Made by a program: the position numbers and the translations under genes. Of a stretch of DNA of 45,529 bases, positions 16,573 to 24,586 are shown piece after piece. The notes beneath the pieces were generated by a model. It searched no databases. It was not told the DNA's origin and saw nothing but the letters and a program-made list of their open reading frames with translations. This DNA is from JASSUD01 sp031963225. Lineage in GTDB: Bacteria; Pseudomonadota; Gammaproteobacteria; Burkholderiales; Burkholderiaceae. The stretch covers positions 1 to 45,529 of the forward strand of contig JASSUD010000013.1 in NCBI GenBank assembly GCA_031963225.1. Reading direction: 5' to 3'. The stretch's first letter is position 1. Each line of letters begins with the position of its first letter.

Positions 16573-17637
16573 TCACTCTACGTTTTCTTCTTTGGATTTT
16601 CCAATATTTTCTACCCATAGCAAAATGCCTGCGACAATAGCAAAATATTCTTGAGGGACATTTTTTTGTAATGGAACTGTAAATAAAGCACGCGCTACTT
16701 TTTGATTGGTAACAATAGGTACACCTGTACTTTCTGCCAATTGGCGCATCTCCAATGCATGGCGATCTCTACCTTTTGCTATAATACGAGGAGCAGACCT
16801 TTCTTTTCGATTATATTGAAGCGCTATTGCATAATGGGTTGGATTGGTAACTACCACATTCGCTGTTTTAATTGCCTGTTTCAGGCTAGGTGAAAATGCT
16901 AATTCGCGCGCAAGTTCTTTGCGTGCACCTTTGACATGGGGGTCGCCTTCTGATTCCTTATATTCTTGCTTAATTTCAGTATGGCTCATTCGGTGTTGGC
17001 GCATAAACATCCATACTTGAAATTTATAATCTATTGCACCAATGATGAAAAATAAAACAGTAGCTATGATAAAAAGTTTTAAAAGTGCAGCCCAGGCAAC
17101 TTGAATAATAGCATCTAAAGGATGTTCAATAGCTGAACCGATGAGCGGAAGTAAATGCTCAATAGTTTTCCACATCACAACAATAATAATAGCTGCTTTA
17201 ATGAGCGTGCGTAAAAAATCTGTTAAGGCTCGCATGGAGAACATGCGCTGTAAACCACTGGCAGGATTCAATGCATCCATTTTTGGGATAATAGGCGTCA
17301 GAGTAAACCCAAAACCAACCTGGGGCAGGAGTGCCAATATCCCCGCAGCACAAGAACAGGCTGCAAATAGGAAAATAACTTGTAATCCTATAGCGCCTAT
17401 ATAATTGGATGCAGTCGATAAATCAGAGAAAGTATGCGCAGTAGGGACAAAGAGAAAAAGCGCATTCATTATTGCGCGAAAGCTATTTTCTAAAAAACTT
17501 TGCGAAAGAATTATGGTGCCAATTACACACGCCAATACAATTGCACCGGTTAAATCCGTGCTTTTAGTGACTTCGCCGCGTTCACGTGCATCTCGTAACC
17601 GTTTATCGGTCGGTTCTTCGGTTTTTTCTTCACTCAT
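16573..17637 (-). CDS. sctU: T3SS export apparatus switch protein SctU (HrcU)
   Basis: This 354-residue FlhB/SctU-family protein has four transmembrane helices in residues 28-210. The autocleavage motif NPTH lies at about residues 264-267 (VVVTNPTHYAIALQY), where cleavage after Asn changes substrate specificity. The N-terminus MSEEKTEEPTDKRLRDARER is the classic family start. It is the first gene of the minus-strand operon and lies downstream of a perfect PIP box at 17732-17756. Confidence 0.98.
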   Translation of the reverse strand: MSEEKTEEPTDKRLRDARERGEVTKSTDLTGAIVLACVIGTIILSQSFLENSFRAIMNALFLFVPTAHTFSDLSTASNYIGAIGLQVIFLFAACSCAAGILALLPQVGFGFTLTPIIPKMDALNPASGLQRMFSMRALTDFLRTLIKAAIIIVVMWKTIEHLLPLIGSAIEHPLDAIIQVAWAALLKLFIIATVLFFIIGAIDYKFQVWMFMRQHRMSHTEIKQEYKESEGDPHVKGARKELARELAFSPSLKQAIKTANVVVTNPTHYAIALQYNRKERSAPRIIAKGRDRHALEMRQLAESTGVPIVTNQKVARALFTVPLQKNVPQEYFAIVAGILLWVENIGKSKEENVE

Positions 17638-17693
17638 GGCGTAGGTAATCTAGTAATACAGTTTTTTATATAGTTGCCGCATAGATAGTGAGC

Positions 17694-17756
17694 ATCATAG
17701 CTTTGATATTGATTTGTTATGAATGGGGCGAGCGAAATATAGTGCAGCAAAACGAA
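17694..17756 (-). promoter_or_regulatory. PIP (hrpII) box promoter of the hrcU operon
   Basis: On the minus strand TTCGT (17756-17752), 15 nt, TTCGC (17736-17732) is a perfect PIP box. A -10 hexamer TATGAT (17699-17694) lies 32 nt downstream, and hrcU starts at 17637. This fits activation by an AraC-type HrpX/HrpB regulator. Confidence 0.88.
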
Positions 17757-17926
17757 ATCATACATCTCAGTGTTTTCTTAAAAGATTTTAGAGAATATGG
17801 TGACTTACATCTTGAGTTTTTTTGTATGCGCACAGTGCTAGGTATTCAATATAATTCCCACCCAGTTCGATATCTGGCTCATTTTTTGGAAACCTACTTA
17901 TTTTCATGAAAGAAAAAATCTATTGT

Positions 17927-17987
17927 TTCGCTTATTCGTGCAGTACTTCGTATTTAAAGCACGTTGGTACACATAGAAGTTTATCCT
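17927..17987 (+). promoter_or_regulatory. PIP (hrpII) box promoter of the hrpB operon
   Basis: TTCGC (17927-17931), 15 nt, TTCGT (17947-17951) is a perfect PIP box. A -10-like TATCCT (17982-17987) lies 30 nt downstream, and hrpB1 starts at 18066. An additional TTCG at 17935-17938 lies within the spacer. The 171 nt between this box and the divergent one at 17732-17756 contain no gene I would accept. Confidence 0.88.
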
Positions 17988-18065
17988 GCTATAAAGGCAT
18001 GAATAAGGTTTGGCTATATAAAGAGAAGCATATTAATTTTTAAACCTTGGCATAAGGCAGAAGTG

Positions 18066-18620
18066 ATGAACGAGAAGATGAATTATATGGACTGTGGCAT
18101 TAAAGTGCTCAATGGACTTGCCGCATTTCTTGGATATGTATTAGTACAGCGTAGATCTATACCATCGCTTGATTTGGATGATATTGATTCTGTGCGTGAA
18201 ATGCTTAGAGTTTTTAGGCCTGAAAAAATTGAATATACCTATTTTGATGCGATCATTCAGAATTATCGTGGCTATATTTCGCAATCCATTCAAACACTTC
18301 GCCATTTAATAGATGCTAGGCCTAATTATCCAACGGCTAAAGTTTTTTTAGCACATGCTTTATTTTTGCAGTCCGATGCATCATGGGAAATGATAGCTGC
18401 AGAGATAATTGAAAACCCTGCTTCTACTAAGCAAGAAATTACCCTTATGCAAGTTCTGCATAAACAAAATGATTTTCAAAAAGGTCTGGTTAGTCAGGAA
18501 GAAGTAGCAAAGTATATACAAGAGATATCTGCTGATAATGATGCTAGTCCTAAAGATACGCAGCCTGCTTTAGCTAAAAATACTGAACCATCCATACCAA
18601 ACTACGCAGTACGTATGTAA
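18066..18620 (+). CDS. hrpB1: T3SS protein HrpB1 (HrpK family)
   Basis: This 184-residue helical protein of the HrpB1/HrpK family has a TPR-like repeat (IQTLRHLIDARPNYPTAKVF) and a polar C-terminal tail ending YAVRM. HrpB1 is needed for Hrp pilus assembly and locates to the periplasm in Xanthomonas. It is the first gene of the plus-strand operon, downstream of a PIP box. ATG 18066 has AAGG about 9 nt upstream. A GTG just before it and an ATG at 18078 are alternatives. A paralogue lies at 7644-8192. Confidence 0.88.
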   Translation: MNEKMNYMDCGIKVLNGLAAFLGYVLVQRRSIPSLDLDDIDSVREMLRVFRPEKIEYTYFDAIIQNYRGYISQSIQTLRHLIDARPNYPTAKVFLAHALFLQSDASWEMIAAEIIENPASTKQEITLMQVLHKQNDFQKGLVSQEEVAKYIQEISADNDASPKDTQPALAKNTEPSIPNYAVRM

Positions 18621-18759
18621 GCACTATGTTCTATTCTTTCAAAAATAGTGCATATGGAGACAGGTCAGTATTACATAAACCAAGCGCTATATATATTTAA
18701 AAATAAATGTGTTTCAAAGATTTTTTTAGGTTTTCATGCCTATTTTTGAGAGGTGGAAG

Positions 18760-19251
18760 ATGGATCCAGGCGTCATAGAAATGCTATCTAAAGTAGATAG
18801 CGCAGCCCCAGTATCAAAAAAAGGGGCTGGTAGTTTGCAGGACTTATTTGTGCAGATGCAAGATGAAATGAATCAACAAATTACTCTGCAAAACCAAAGC
18901 CAGTTCCAATCAGATCCAAACCAGCAAAGGCTTGGTGATCAGTTTAATGCATTGATGGATGCAGATATAAATAATATAGGTACGCTTTCAACGCCAGATT
19001 CAGTGGCTTATAGCCCTTCTGTCATTGGTACGATGCTGACCCAACAGGACATGCTTTTGAAAAATACATTGAATAATTTAAGTAACTTTCAAAATAATAT
19101 GTCTCATGGAAACATGTCGCTTGATCAAGTAGTTAGCCAGGCGATGGAAGTGAGTGGCAGTGTTGCAACTTATGGATGTAATGCAGCGCTACATCTTGCT
19201 GCTGAGCAAAGCTCAAAGCATTCTTTTGATACTTTGCTTAAAAATCAATAA
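18760..19251 (+). CDS. hrpB2: T3SS inner rod protein HrpB2 (SctI)
   Basis: From ATG 18760, preceded by an AGAGGTGG Shine-Dalgarno, the protein has 163 residues. The upstream ATG at 18736 lacks one. The Gln/Asn/Met-rich helical sequence with a conserved-looking C-terminal stretch (HGNMSLDQVVSQAMEVSGSV and AEQSSKHSFDTLLKNQ) fits HrpB2, the early-exported inner rod component whose C-terminus docks on SctU. It is somewhat longer than the about 130 residues of Xanthomonas HrpB2. It lies between hrpB1 and hrcJ as in all Hrp2 clusters. Confidence 0.85.
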   Translation: MDPGVIEMLSKVDSAAPVSKKGAGSLQDLFVQMQDEMNQQITLQNQSQFQSDPNQQRLGDQFNALMDADINNIGTLSTPDSVAYSPSVIGTMLTQQDMLLKNTLNNLSNFQNNMSHGNMSLDQVVSQAMEVSGSVATYGCNAALHLAAEQSSKHSFDTLLKNQ

Positions 19252-19270
19252 TGCTATGTATTAGTAGTGT

Positions 19271-19344
19271 AGAAAAGCTGTTAGCTAAATCGAATTTCAG
19301 TATATTACAAAGAAGTTTTGAATAACTTAGTTAGCAGCTTTTCT
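19271..19344. repeat. Long inverted repeat between hrpB2 and hrcJ
   Basis: Arms 19271-19288 (AGAAAAGCTGTTAGCTAA) and 19327-19344 (TTAGTTAGCAGCTTTTCT) pair at 16 of 18 positions across a 38-nt loop. It begins 20 nt after the hrpB2 stop and has no long T-tract. It could be an mRNA stability or processing stem that sets the ratio of rod to ring proteins. Confidence 0.6.
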
Positions 19345-19430
19345 AAATAATTTTATATTTCGCACATTGACCTAGAGTCAAGTGCATGTATTTTCTATTT
19401 TCCAGGCATATTCCCCTGAGCATATTTACC

Positions 19431-20255
19431 ATGACTATTTTCTCTACTTCACGACTGCGTTGTGCTCGTTCTATTGGGCTTGCATTGTTGATGGCTGGTG
19501 TTTTATCTGCCTGCCAAAAAGAGCTATACCGTGATTTGAATGAACAAGATGCGAACGAGATGGTCGTCGTGTTGCTTCAAGCAGGGATCGATGCTGAAAA
19601 AGTAACACCCGATGGAGGAAAAACGTGGTCTATCAAATCAGATGGTCAGCAGGTGGTACAGGCTATGGAAGTGCTGCGCGCTCGAGGATTGCCACAGCAA
19701 AAATTTTCTAATTTGGGCGATATTTTCAAAAAAGACGGGCTGGTATCTACACCAACCCAGGAGCGAGTGCGTTTTATTTACGGGGTTTCGCAAGAGATTT
19801 CAAATACTTTGTCCCAGATTGATGGGGTAGTAAACGCACGTGTACATATTGTTTTACCTAATAATGACCCGTTAGCACAGCGCGTGGAGCCTTCTTCTGC
19901 TTCCGTTTTTATTAAATACCGTCCTGATGCCAATATTGCCTCGCTGATCCCGCAAATTAAAAATCTAGTCTCCCATAGCGTAGAAGGCTTATCGTATGAA
20001 CAGGTCAGTGTGACAACTGTTCCGGCAGACCCAATTAGCGCAATGGTTATAAAAAAATCAAAATCCTCTGGTATGTGGATAGCGCTTGCTACGGCCGCGG
20101 GTATCGTAGTGCTGAGTTTGGCAGGTTTGGGTTTATGGCTATGGCAGAACGCGCGCCGTAGCGGGGAAGCAAATCCCCTGCAATCTGTAATAGACGGTGT
20201 GATTGGGCGATTTAGAAAGCCGGACGCTGCTTCGAAAGATGAATCAGATAGATAA
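19431..20255 (+). CDS. sctJ: T3SS inner-membrane ring lipoprotein SctJ (HrcJ)
   Basis: From ATG 19431 the protein has 274 residues with a lipoprotein signal: hydrophobic LALLMAGVLSAC with lipobox Cys28. The YscJ/FliF-type ring-building domains follow (ELYRDLNEQDANEMVVVLLQ, and VRFIYGVSQEISNTLSQIDGV). A C-terminal transmembrane helix spans about 213-240 (SGMWIALATAAGIVVL...), then a basic tail. SctJ forms the inner ring of the basal body. An in-frame ATG at 19386 would place an extra hydrophobic stretch before the signal and is less likely. Confidence 0.96.
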   Translation: MTIFSTSRLRCARSIGLALLMAGVLSACQKELYRDLNEQDANEMVVVLLQAGIDAEKVTPDGGKTWSIKSDGQQVVQAMEVLRARGLPQQKFSNLGDIFKKDGLVSTPTQERVRFIYGVSQEISNTLSQIDGVVNARVHIVLPNNDPLAQRVEPSSASVFIKYRPDANIASLIPQIKNLVSHSVEGLSYEQVSVTTVPADPISAMVIKKSKSSGMWIALATAAGIVVLSLAGLGLWLWQNARRSGEANPLQSVIDGVIGRFRKPDAASKDESDR

Positions 20256-20269
20256 CGGAGAGTAAAACC

Positions 20270-21298
20270 ATGCGTTACGCTCGTGTGAATACTCCTGAAG
20301 AAGAAGAGGAGGGGGCTCTTAAAAGGAATCCTATACGAGCTGAAGATTCTACAGAGCAGAGTGAATCAGAAGAGGAGGAACGCTTTGAAGATCCTCAGGA
20401 TGTAGAGCAATTCGCGCCGCATAAAGAAGAATATTTGCATGAGCGGCGAGCTAAAACATTCGATGCACACCTAGTTGCTTTAGCTGATTCTATTGCAAAG
20501 CGTATGCAAATCTATGCTTCTCGCCGGGCCGAAGTGTTAGAGCATGCGCACCCGTCTTGGTGGGGCGTGTTGGCTCCGTTGGCCAAAGCTGCAGGAATTT
20601 CCTCTGCATCTCTTTTTGTGGAGTCTAACTATCAGGCCAGACGCAATGCAGATACCCCTATAAGTACTATCAGATCTTCTTACGCGGACCAAAAAGTACA
20701 CTCGGTACCTCAGGTTTTATCCATGCAAGAAACGCTGACGCCTATTTTGGAAGGTGCGAATTTGCCTGCTCTTAAGCAGCGCTGTGCAGAAGTACTCTTA
20801 GCACAAGCAGGCATAGGGGTGCCTAGCGCTGCAGATTTTGAAGGAGAAGCAGGGCGTATTGGTGTACTTTCATGGAAGGAAGCTAGGCGTTTATGTCGTA
20901 TGCGCGCACTTACGTTTCGTCGTACGGCAATGCGTCGCACCATTGATAAGGCTAGCAGAATGCGCTTTTCTCAATGGCTAGAAGGATCTGTACTTGACAA
21001 ATTAATGCAGTTTTCAGGAGCGCCTCAGTTAGAGGTGCTTGAGCATTCGTTCGATCTGCCTGCGTTACGCACACTGAGTATTACTGATTTGGAATGGGAA
21101 GGTTTTCACCTACTGGATCGCGATGGCATATGGAATGTAAACGGGCCTTTTGCCCATCTGCGTTTATGTTTTGCAAAAGACCTTGCCGCTCCACCGTGGA
21201 TACCCGCTACATTAAATCAAGCAGGCCAGGTGGATGAGCGCTTTGATCCGCAGGGCAGTAAAGAAGTTTTAGCCCTGCTGGAAATAGATGCACCCTGA
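20270..21298 (+). CDS. sctK: T3SS sorting platform protein SctK (HrpB4)
   Basis: This 342-residue soluble protein lies between sctJ and sctL, the HrpB4/SctK slot. SctK links the sorting-platform pods to the SctD ring in the cytoplasm. Residues 1-60 are an unusual acidic extension (EEEEEG, ESEEEERFEDPQDVEQF). The folded part follows with an HPSWWGVLAPLAK segment and an Arg-rich helix (RRLCRMRALTFRR). Homologues I know are nearer 210 residues, so both the N-terminal extension and internal expansion are notable. The call rests on gene order. Confidence 0.8.
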   Translation: MRYARVNTPEEEEEGALKRNPIRAEDSTEQSESEEEERFEDPQDVEQFAPHKEEYLHERRAKTFDAHLVALADSIAKRMQIYASRRAEVLEHAHPSWWGVLAPLAKAAGISSASLFVESNYQARRNADTPISTIRSSYADQKVHSVPQVLSMQETLTPILEGANLPALKQRCAEVLLAQAGIGVPSAADFEGEAGRIGVLSWKEARRLCRMRALTFRRTAMRRTIDKASRMRFSQWLEGSVLDKLMQFSGAPQLEVLEHSFDLPALRTLSITDLEWEGFHLLDRDGIWNVNGPFAHLRLCFAKDLAAPPWIPATLNQAGQVDERFDPQGSKEVLALLEIDAP

Positions 21299-21329
21299 GA
21301 CACACCCTATTACTAGTGCTGGAATTCAT

Positions 21330-22484
21330 ATGGTTATTTGGCTTCGTTCTGCGCAGGAGATATCAGAATCCATCCATGGGGTGGGGATTGAAGGAGGCGT
21401 GATTGAACGAGAAGTATTTAGTAAAGTACTTGAACTAGATGAAGGGTTTAAAGCGCTTGAAACAACACGAAAAGCGCTAAATAGTGAGCTTAAAGCGTTA
21501 CGTGAACAAGCTAAAAAAGAGATCGATCAGGCTTTTGAAGAAGCTAAAAAGCAAGGTTATGCCACAGGCCGGCAAGCAGCGGTAGAAGAATGGCAATCTC
21601 GCACTATTGAAATGCTGAGTAATGCACGTCATATTCAAAGCCGTATGCGTTGGCGCTTGAGTGAATTGGTTGCTAGAGCCGTTGAGCATATTGTGCACAC
21701 CACTGATCGCCGCGCTTTGTTTGAGCGCGCGATGACTACGCTAGAACATATTACTGATGGAGCCTCATTATTGCATGTGAGTGTGCATCCTGATGAAGTG
21801 GGCGCTGCACAAAAAGCCTTTGATGGATTTTCTAAAGAATGGAGTACACGCGGTCAACTTATTAAAGTGATGGTGCGTGCAGAGGCAGGGTTAGCACCAG
21901 GTAGCTGCGTGTGCGAATCAGAATTTGGCATGATCGATGCCAGCCTTGATGTGCAACTTAAGGCTATGCGCTCCGCACTCGCGCGCGCACTCGATCGAGA
22001 TGAGGATGAGTTGGTGGAAGGTTTGCTTGCACAGGTTCAAGTGAATGCTAATTTATCTGCAGCACAAGATGGCGATCCATTACCAGTTTATTCCGCACCT
22101 GCCAGACGTCAGTCAAGAGAGAGGCGCCATACTATCGAAGAAAATGCCGCAGGGCCGCTCTCTAAGGACAGCATTGCTTTGCCAGCAGGAGAGCAGAAAT
22201 TATTAAGTGCTCCTCCAAAAAAGAAAAAGCCTGCCCAAGCGGATTTAACAGCTCATGATGCTGCTAATTTGATAGAAGGACCACCTAAAAAAACGCGTAG
22301 TAAACAGGATAAAAAAGAGCTGCTATCCGTAAACGAAACAGATGAATCGGTAAAGGATTCAAGCAATGCTACATCGCGTGCAAAAGAAAAAACGAGTGTA
22401 AAGCGATCGACCTCTGCTAAAAAAAATGCGGCTCATATGGTTTCTGACGATGCTCAGTTAACCGAAGCGAGGCCATCGTCATGA
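21330..22484 (+). CDS. sctL: T3SS ATPase stator SctL (HrpB5) with a long basic C-terminal extension
   Basis: From ATG 21330 (MVIWLRSAQEI, the usual HrpB5 beginning) the protein has 384 residues. An upstream ATG at 21288 overlaps sctK. Residues about 30-115 form the long coiled coil and 130-235 the FliH/YscL globular domain, which together couple the ATPase to the sorting platform. Residues about 254-384 are an additional low-complexity, Lys/Ser-rich tail with basic clusters (PPKKKKPA, PPKKTRSKQDKK, AKEKTSVKRS). Ordinary HrpB5 of about 230 residues lacks such a tail, as far as I know. The stop overlaps the sctN start (ATGA), so translation is coupled. Confidence 0.92.
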   Translation: MVIWLRSAQEISESIHGVGIEGGVIEREVFSKVLELDEGFKALETTRKALNSELKALREQAKKEIDQAFEEAKKQGYATGRQAAVEEWQSRTIEMLSNARHIQSRMRWRLSELVARAVEHIVHTTDRRALFERAMTTLEHITDGASLLHVSVHPDEVGAAQKAFDGFSKEWSTRGQLIKVMVRAEAGLAPGSCVCESEFGMIDASLDVQLKAMRSALARALDRDEDELVEGLLAQVQVNANLSAAQDGDPLPVYSAPARRQSRERRHTIEENAAGPLSKDSIALPAGEQKLLSAPPKKKKPAQADLTAHDAANLIEGPPKKTRSKQDKKELLSVNETDESVKDSSNATSRAKEKTSVKRSTSAKKNAAHMVSDDAQLTEARPSS

Positions 22485-23857
22485 AAGATTTTCATGAATT
22501 TCGAGGTCTTACCGAGTCTATTGAGCGCGAATTTAAACAACCCGCAGTTCACCAGGCAGGCAAGCTCATTGAAGTAATTGGTACTTTGATTAGAGCTACC
22601 GGTATAGAAGCTCGACTGGGTGAGTTGTGTGAGCTTCAAGATGCAGCAGGAACACGCTTGCAATACGCTGAAGTGGTGGGTTTTGCACAAAACGTGGCCA
22701 TTCTGTCTCCTTTTGGGTCCCTACATCATTTATCTAGAGCAACGCGCGTAGTGAGTTTGGGGCGACCGCTTAGTATCCAAGTAGGGCCTGAAGTATTAGG
22801 CAGAGTGATTGATGCGATGGGGGAGCCAATAGATGGAAAGGGTCCTATAGCGTGCAAAACTTTGCGGCCTATCCATGCCATGCCTCCTGATCCAATGACA
22901 CGGCGCATTATTGATACCCCTTTTTATACTGGGATTCGTGCTATTGATTCGCTTATTACATTGGGCGAGGGGCAGCGTATGGGCATTTTTGCGCCAGCGG
23001 GGGTAGGTAAAAGTACCTTGATGGGCATGCTCGCACGCGGTGCCGCACATATGGTGAAACGCGGTTCAAACGCCAAGGACAGTGCAGGGGGCGGGGCAAT
23101 AAATGTCATTGCACTAATCGGTGAGCGGGGGCGTGAAGTGAGGGAGTTTATAGAGCAAAGTTTAGGCCCTCAGACCTTGCAACGCTCGGTAGTAGTGTGC
23201 TCTACCTCTGATCGTTCTTCGATTGAACGCTCTAAGGCGGGCCATACAGCCACGACTATCGCGGAATATTTTCGTGATAAGGGTATGCGAGTGTTGTTGA
23301 TGATGGATTCGCTTACCCGTTTTGCACGAGCACAACGTGAAATCGGTCTAGCAGCCGGTGAGCCGCCGACACGGCGAGGCTATCCCCCTTCACTTTTTGC
23401 TGAGCTCCCCCGTTTGCTCGAACGTGCGGGAACCTCTGATAAAGGTTCGATTACTGCACTCTATACTGTACTTATGGAAGATGGTGAGGGTGGTAGTGAC
23501 CCTGTAGCCGAAGAGGTGCGGAGTATTTTAGATGGCCACATTACGCTCTCACGCGAAATTGCTGCACGTAATCGCTACCCTGCGATTGATGTGCTCGATA
23601 GCTTATCTCGGGTTATGCATCAAGTAGTAGCGCGTGGCCATAATGCAGCTGCGGCTCATATCCGTAGCCTTATGGCGAAACACCGTGAAGTAGAAACTTT
23701 GCTGCAACTTGGCGAGTATCAACAAGGCGGAGATGCATTAGCCGATGAAGCGATTGCCAAAATAAACCATATTTATGCGCTATTAACCCAACGCACCGAT
23801 CAATTAGCTGACCACGAGCACACTATTAAAGGTTTGCAAGAGATTGCTGCCCATTGA
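22481..23857 (+). CDS. sctN: T3SS ATPase SctN (HrcN)
   Basis: This 458-residue F1-type ATPase unfolds and releases substrates from chaperones at the base of the export gate. Walker A (FAPAGVGKSTL) lies near residue 170. The family box DSLTRFARAQREIGLAAGEP and the PPTRRGYPPSLFAELPRLLE segment are present. The length and N-terminal domain are complete. It starts within the sctL stop. The following gene hrpB7 is unusually far away (157 nt) because a large hairpin lies between them. Confidence 0.98.
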   Translation: MKDFHEFRGLTESIEREFKQPAVHQAGKLIEVIGTLIRATGIEARLGELCELQDAAGTRLQYAEVVGFAQNVAILSPFGSLHHLSRATRVVSLGRPLSIQVGPEVLGRVIDAMGEPIDGKGPIACKTLRPIHAMPPDPMTRRIIDTPFYTGIRAIDSLITLGEGQRMGIFAPAGVGKSTLMGMLARGAAHMVKRGSNAKDSAGGGAINVIALIGERGREVREFIEQSLGPQTLQRSVVVCSTSDRSSIERSKAGHTATTIAEYFRDKGMRVLLMMDSLTRFARAQREIGLAAGEPPTRRGYPPSLFAELPRLLERAGTSDKGSITALYTVLMEDGEGGSDPVAEEVRSILDGHITLSREIAARNRYPAIDVLDSLSRVMHQVVARGHNAAAAHIRSLMAKHREVETLLQLGEYQQGGDALADEAIAKINHIYALLTQRTDQLADHEHTIKGLQEIAAH

Positions 23858-23889
23858 TGTTGCGCAGGTTTTAAAAGGTCAGTGGTCAT

Positions 23890-23976
23890 CATGTTGGGGT
23901 TCCTTCGTCACCACCAACCTACCATTCTTTGCTTTTCTTGTCGATAGGTTGGTGGTGACGAAGGAACCCCAACATG
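23890..23976. repeat. Perfect 32-bp inverted repeat between hrcN and hrpB7
   Basis: Arms 23890-23921 (starting CATGTTGGGGTTCCTTCGTC) and 23945-23976 are perfectly complementary over 32 bp with a 23-nt loop. Outside the perfect stem, GTGGT (23882-23886) and ACCAC (23980-23984) extend the symmetry imperfectly. No T-tract follows. It may be a miniature inverted-repeat element or REP-like insertion, or an RNA processing site, in the middle of an operon whose genes elsewhere touch or overlap. Confidence 0.9.
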
Positions 23977-24014
23977 CATACCACCGCCTTCTTGGATACC
24001 TGCATAACACAGAG

Positions 24015-24515
24015 ATGTCTATGAAAGATCGTCGTGAAAAAACTTTTAAAATTCTGGTAGACGCACGTGAGCGGCAAATTAAAGCCTTAGAAACTCAACT
24101 TGCAGCCTTACGCTTTGAATATGCAGAGCTTCAACAAGCTACTGCGCAGAAAAGAGAAGCACTTGCCCAAAAAATGCAAGAAGAGTCTGAGCGCAATGCC
24201 CAAATGCAAGCGATGATGAGTGGTGGCGGCACTTTTAAGGTGGATGAACTGTACAAGCTTCGCCAGTATCAAGGGATAGTGAGTGAACGGCGCGCGCAGT
24301 TTGAAGCTGAATGCGCTCAGGCGGAGCAAGCAGAACAAGCAAAACAAAATGAGATACACGCTATACAACATCAAATTTCTAAAAACCAAGCCCAGCGCGA
24401 TGAATATAAAAAATTATTAACAAAAATAAAAAATAAAGCGTTTAAAACCGCAGAAGATGCACAAGATGAGTCTGCTGAAGAGGCCTTGGTTGCTCAACGC
24501 AGATTTAGTCGCTGA
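24015..24515 (+). CDS. sctO: T3SS stalk protein SctO (HrpB7)
   Basis: This 166-residue protein is almost entirely coiled coil (residues about 10-140, rich in Gln, Glu, Ala and Lys), as expected for SctO/FliJ-type stalks that connect the ATPase SctN with the export gate SctV. ATG 24015 (MSMKDRREKTFKILVDARER) is chosen, and ATG 24021 is an alternative. The frame is open further upstream through the hairpin element to the end of sctN, but that part would encode the palindrome and has only a TTG start. The Shine-Dalgarno is weak (CAGAG very close), so translation may depend on the upstream structure. Confidence 0.88.
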   Translation: MSMKDRREKTFKILVDARERQIKALETQLAALRFEYAELQQATAQKREALAQKMQEESERNAQMQAMMSGGGTFKVDELYKLRQYQGIVSERRAQFEAECAQAEQAEQAKQNEIHAIQHQISKNQAQRDEYKKLLTKIKNKAFKTAEDAQDESAEEALVAQRRFSR

Positions 24516-24586
24516 AGATCGGCATCCTAAAGCGATATATACAGTTTTACTGTGATATGAATATATAAAATACGCAGAGGTTAGTA

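Noticed and set aside
17688..17909. 73-codon plus-strand frame in the divergent T3SS promoter region
   Set aside because: It covers the minus-strand PIP box and -10, has no Shine-Dalgarno, and shows no family resemblance.
23844..24014. N-terminal extension of hrpB7 through the hairpin from a TTG codon
   Set aside because: It would translate the palindrome into non-conserved sequence; coiled-coil SctO proteins begin near the ATG at 24015.
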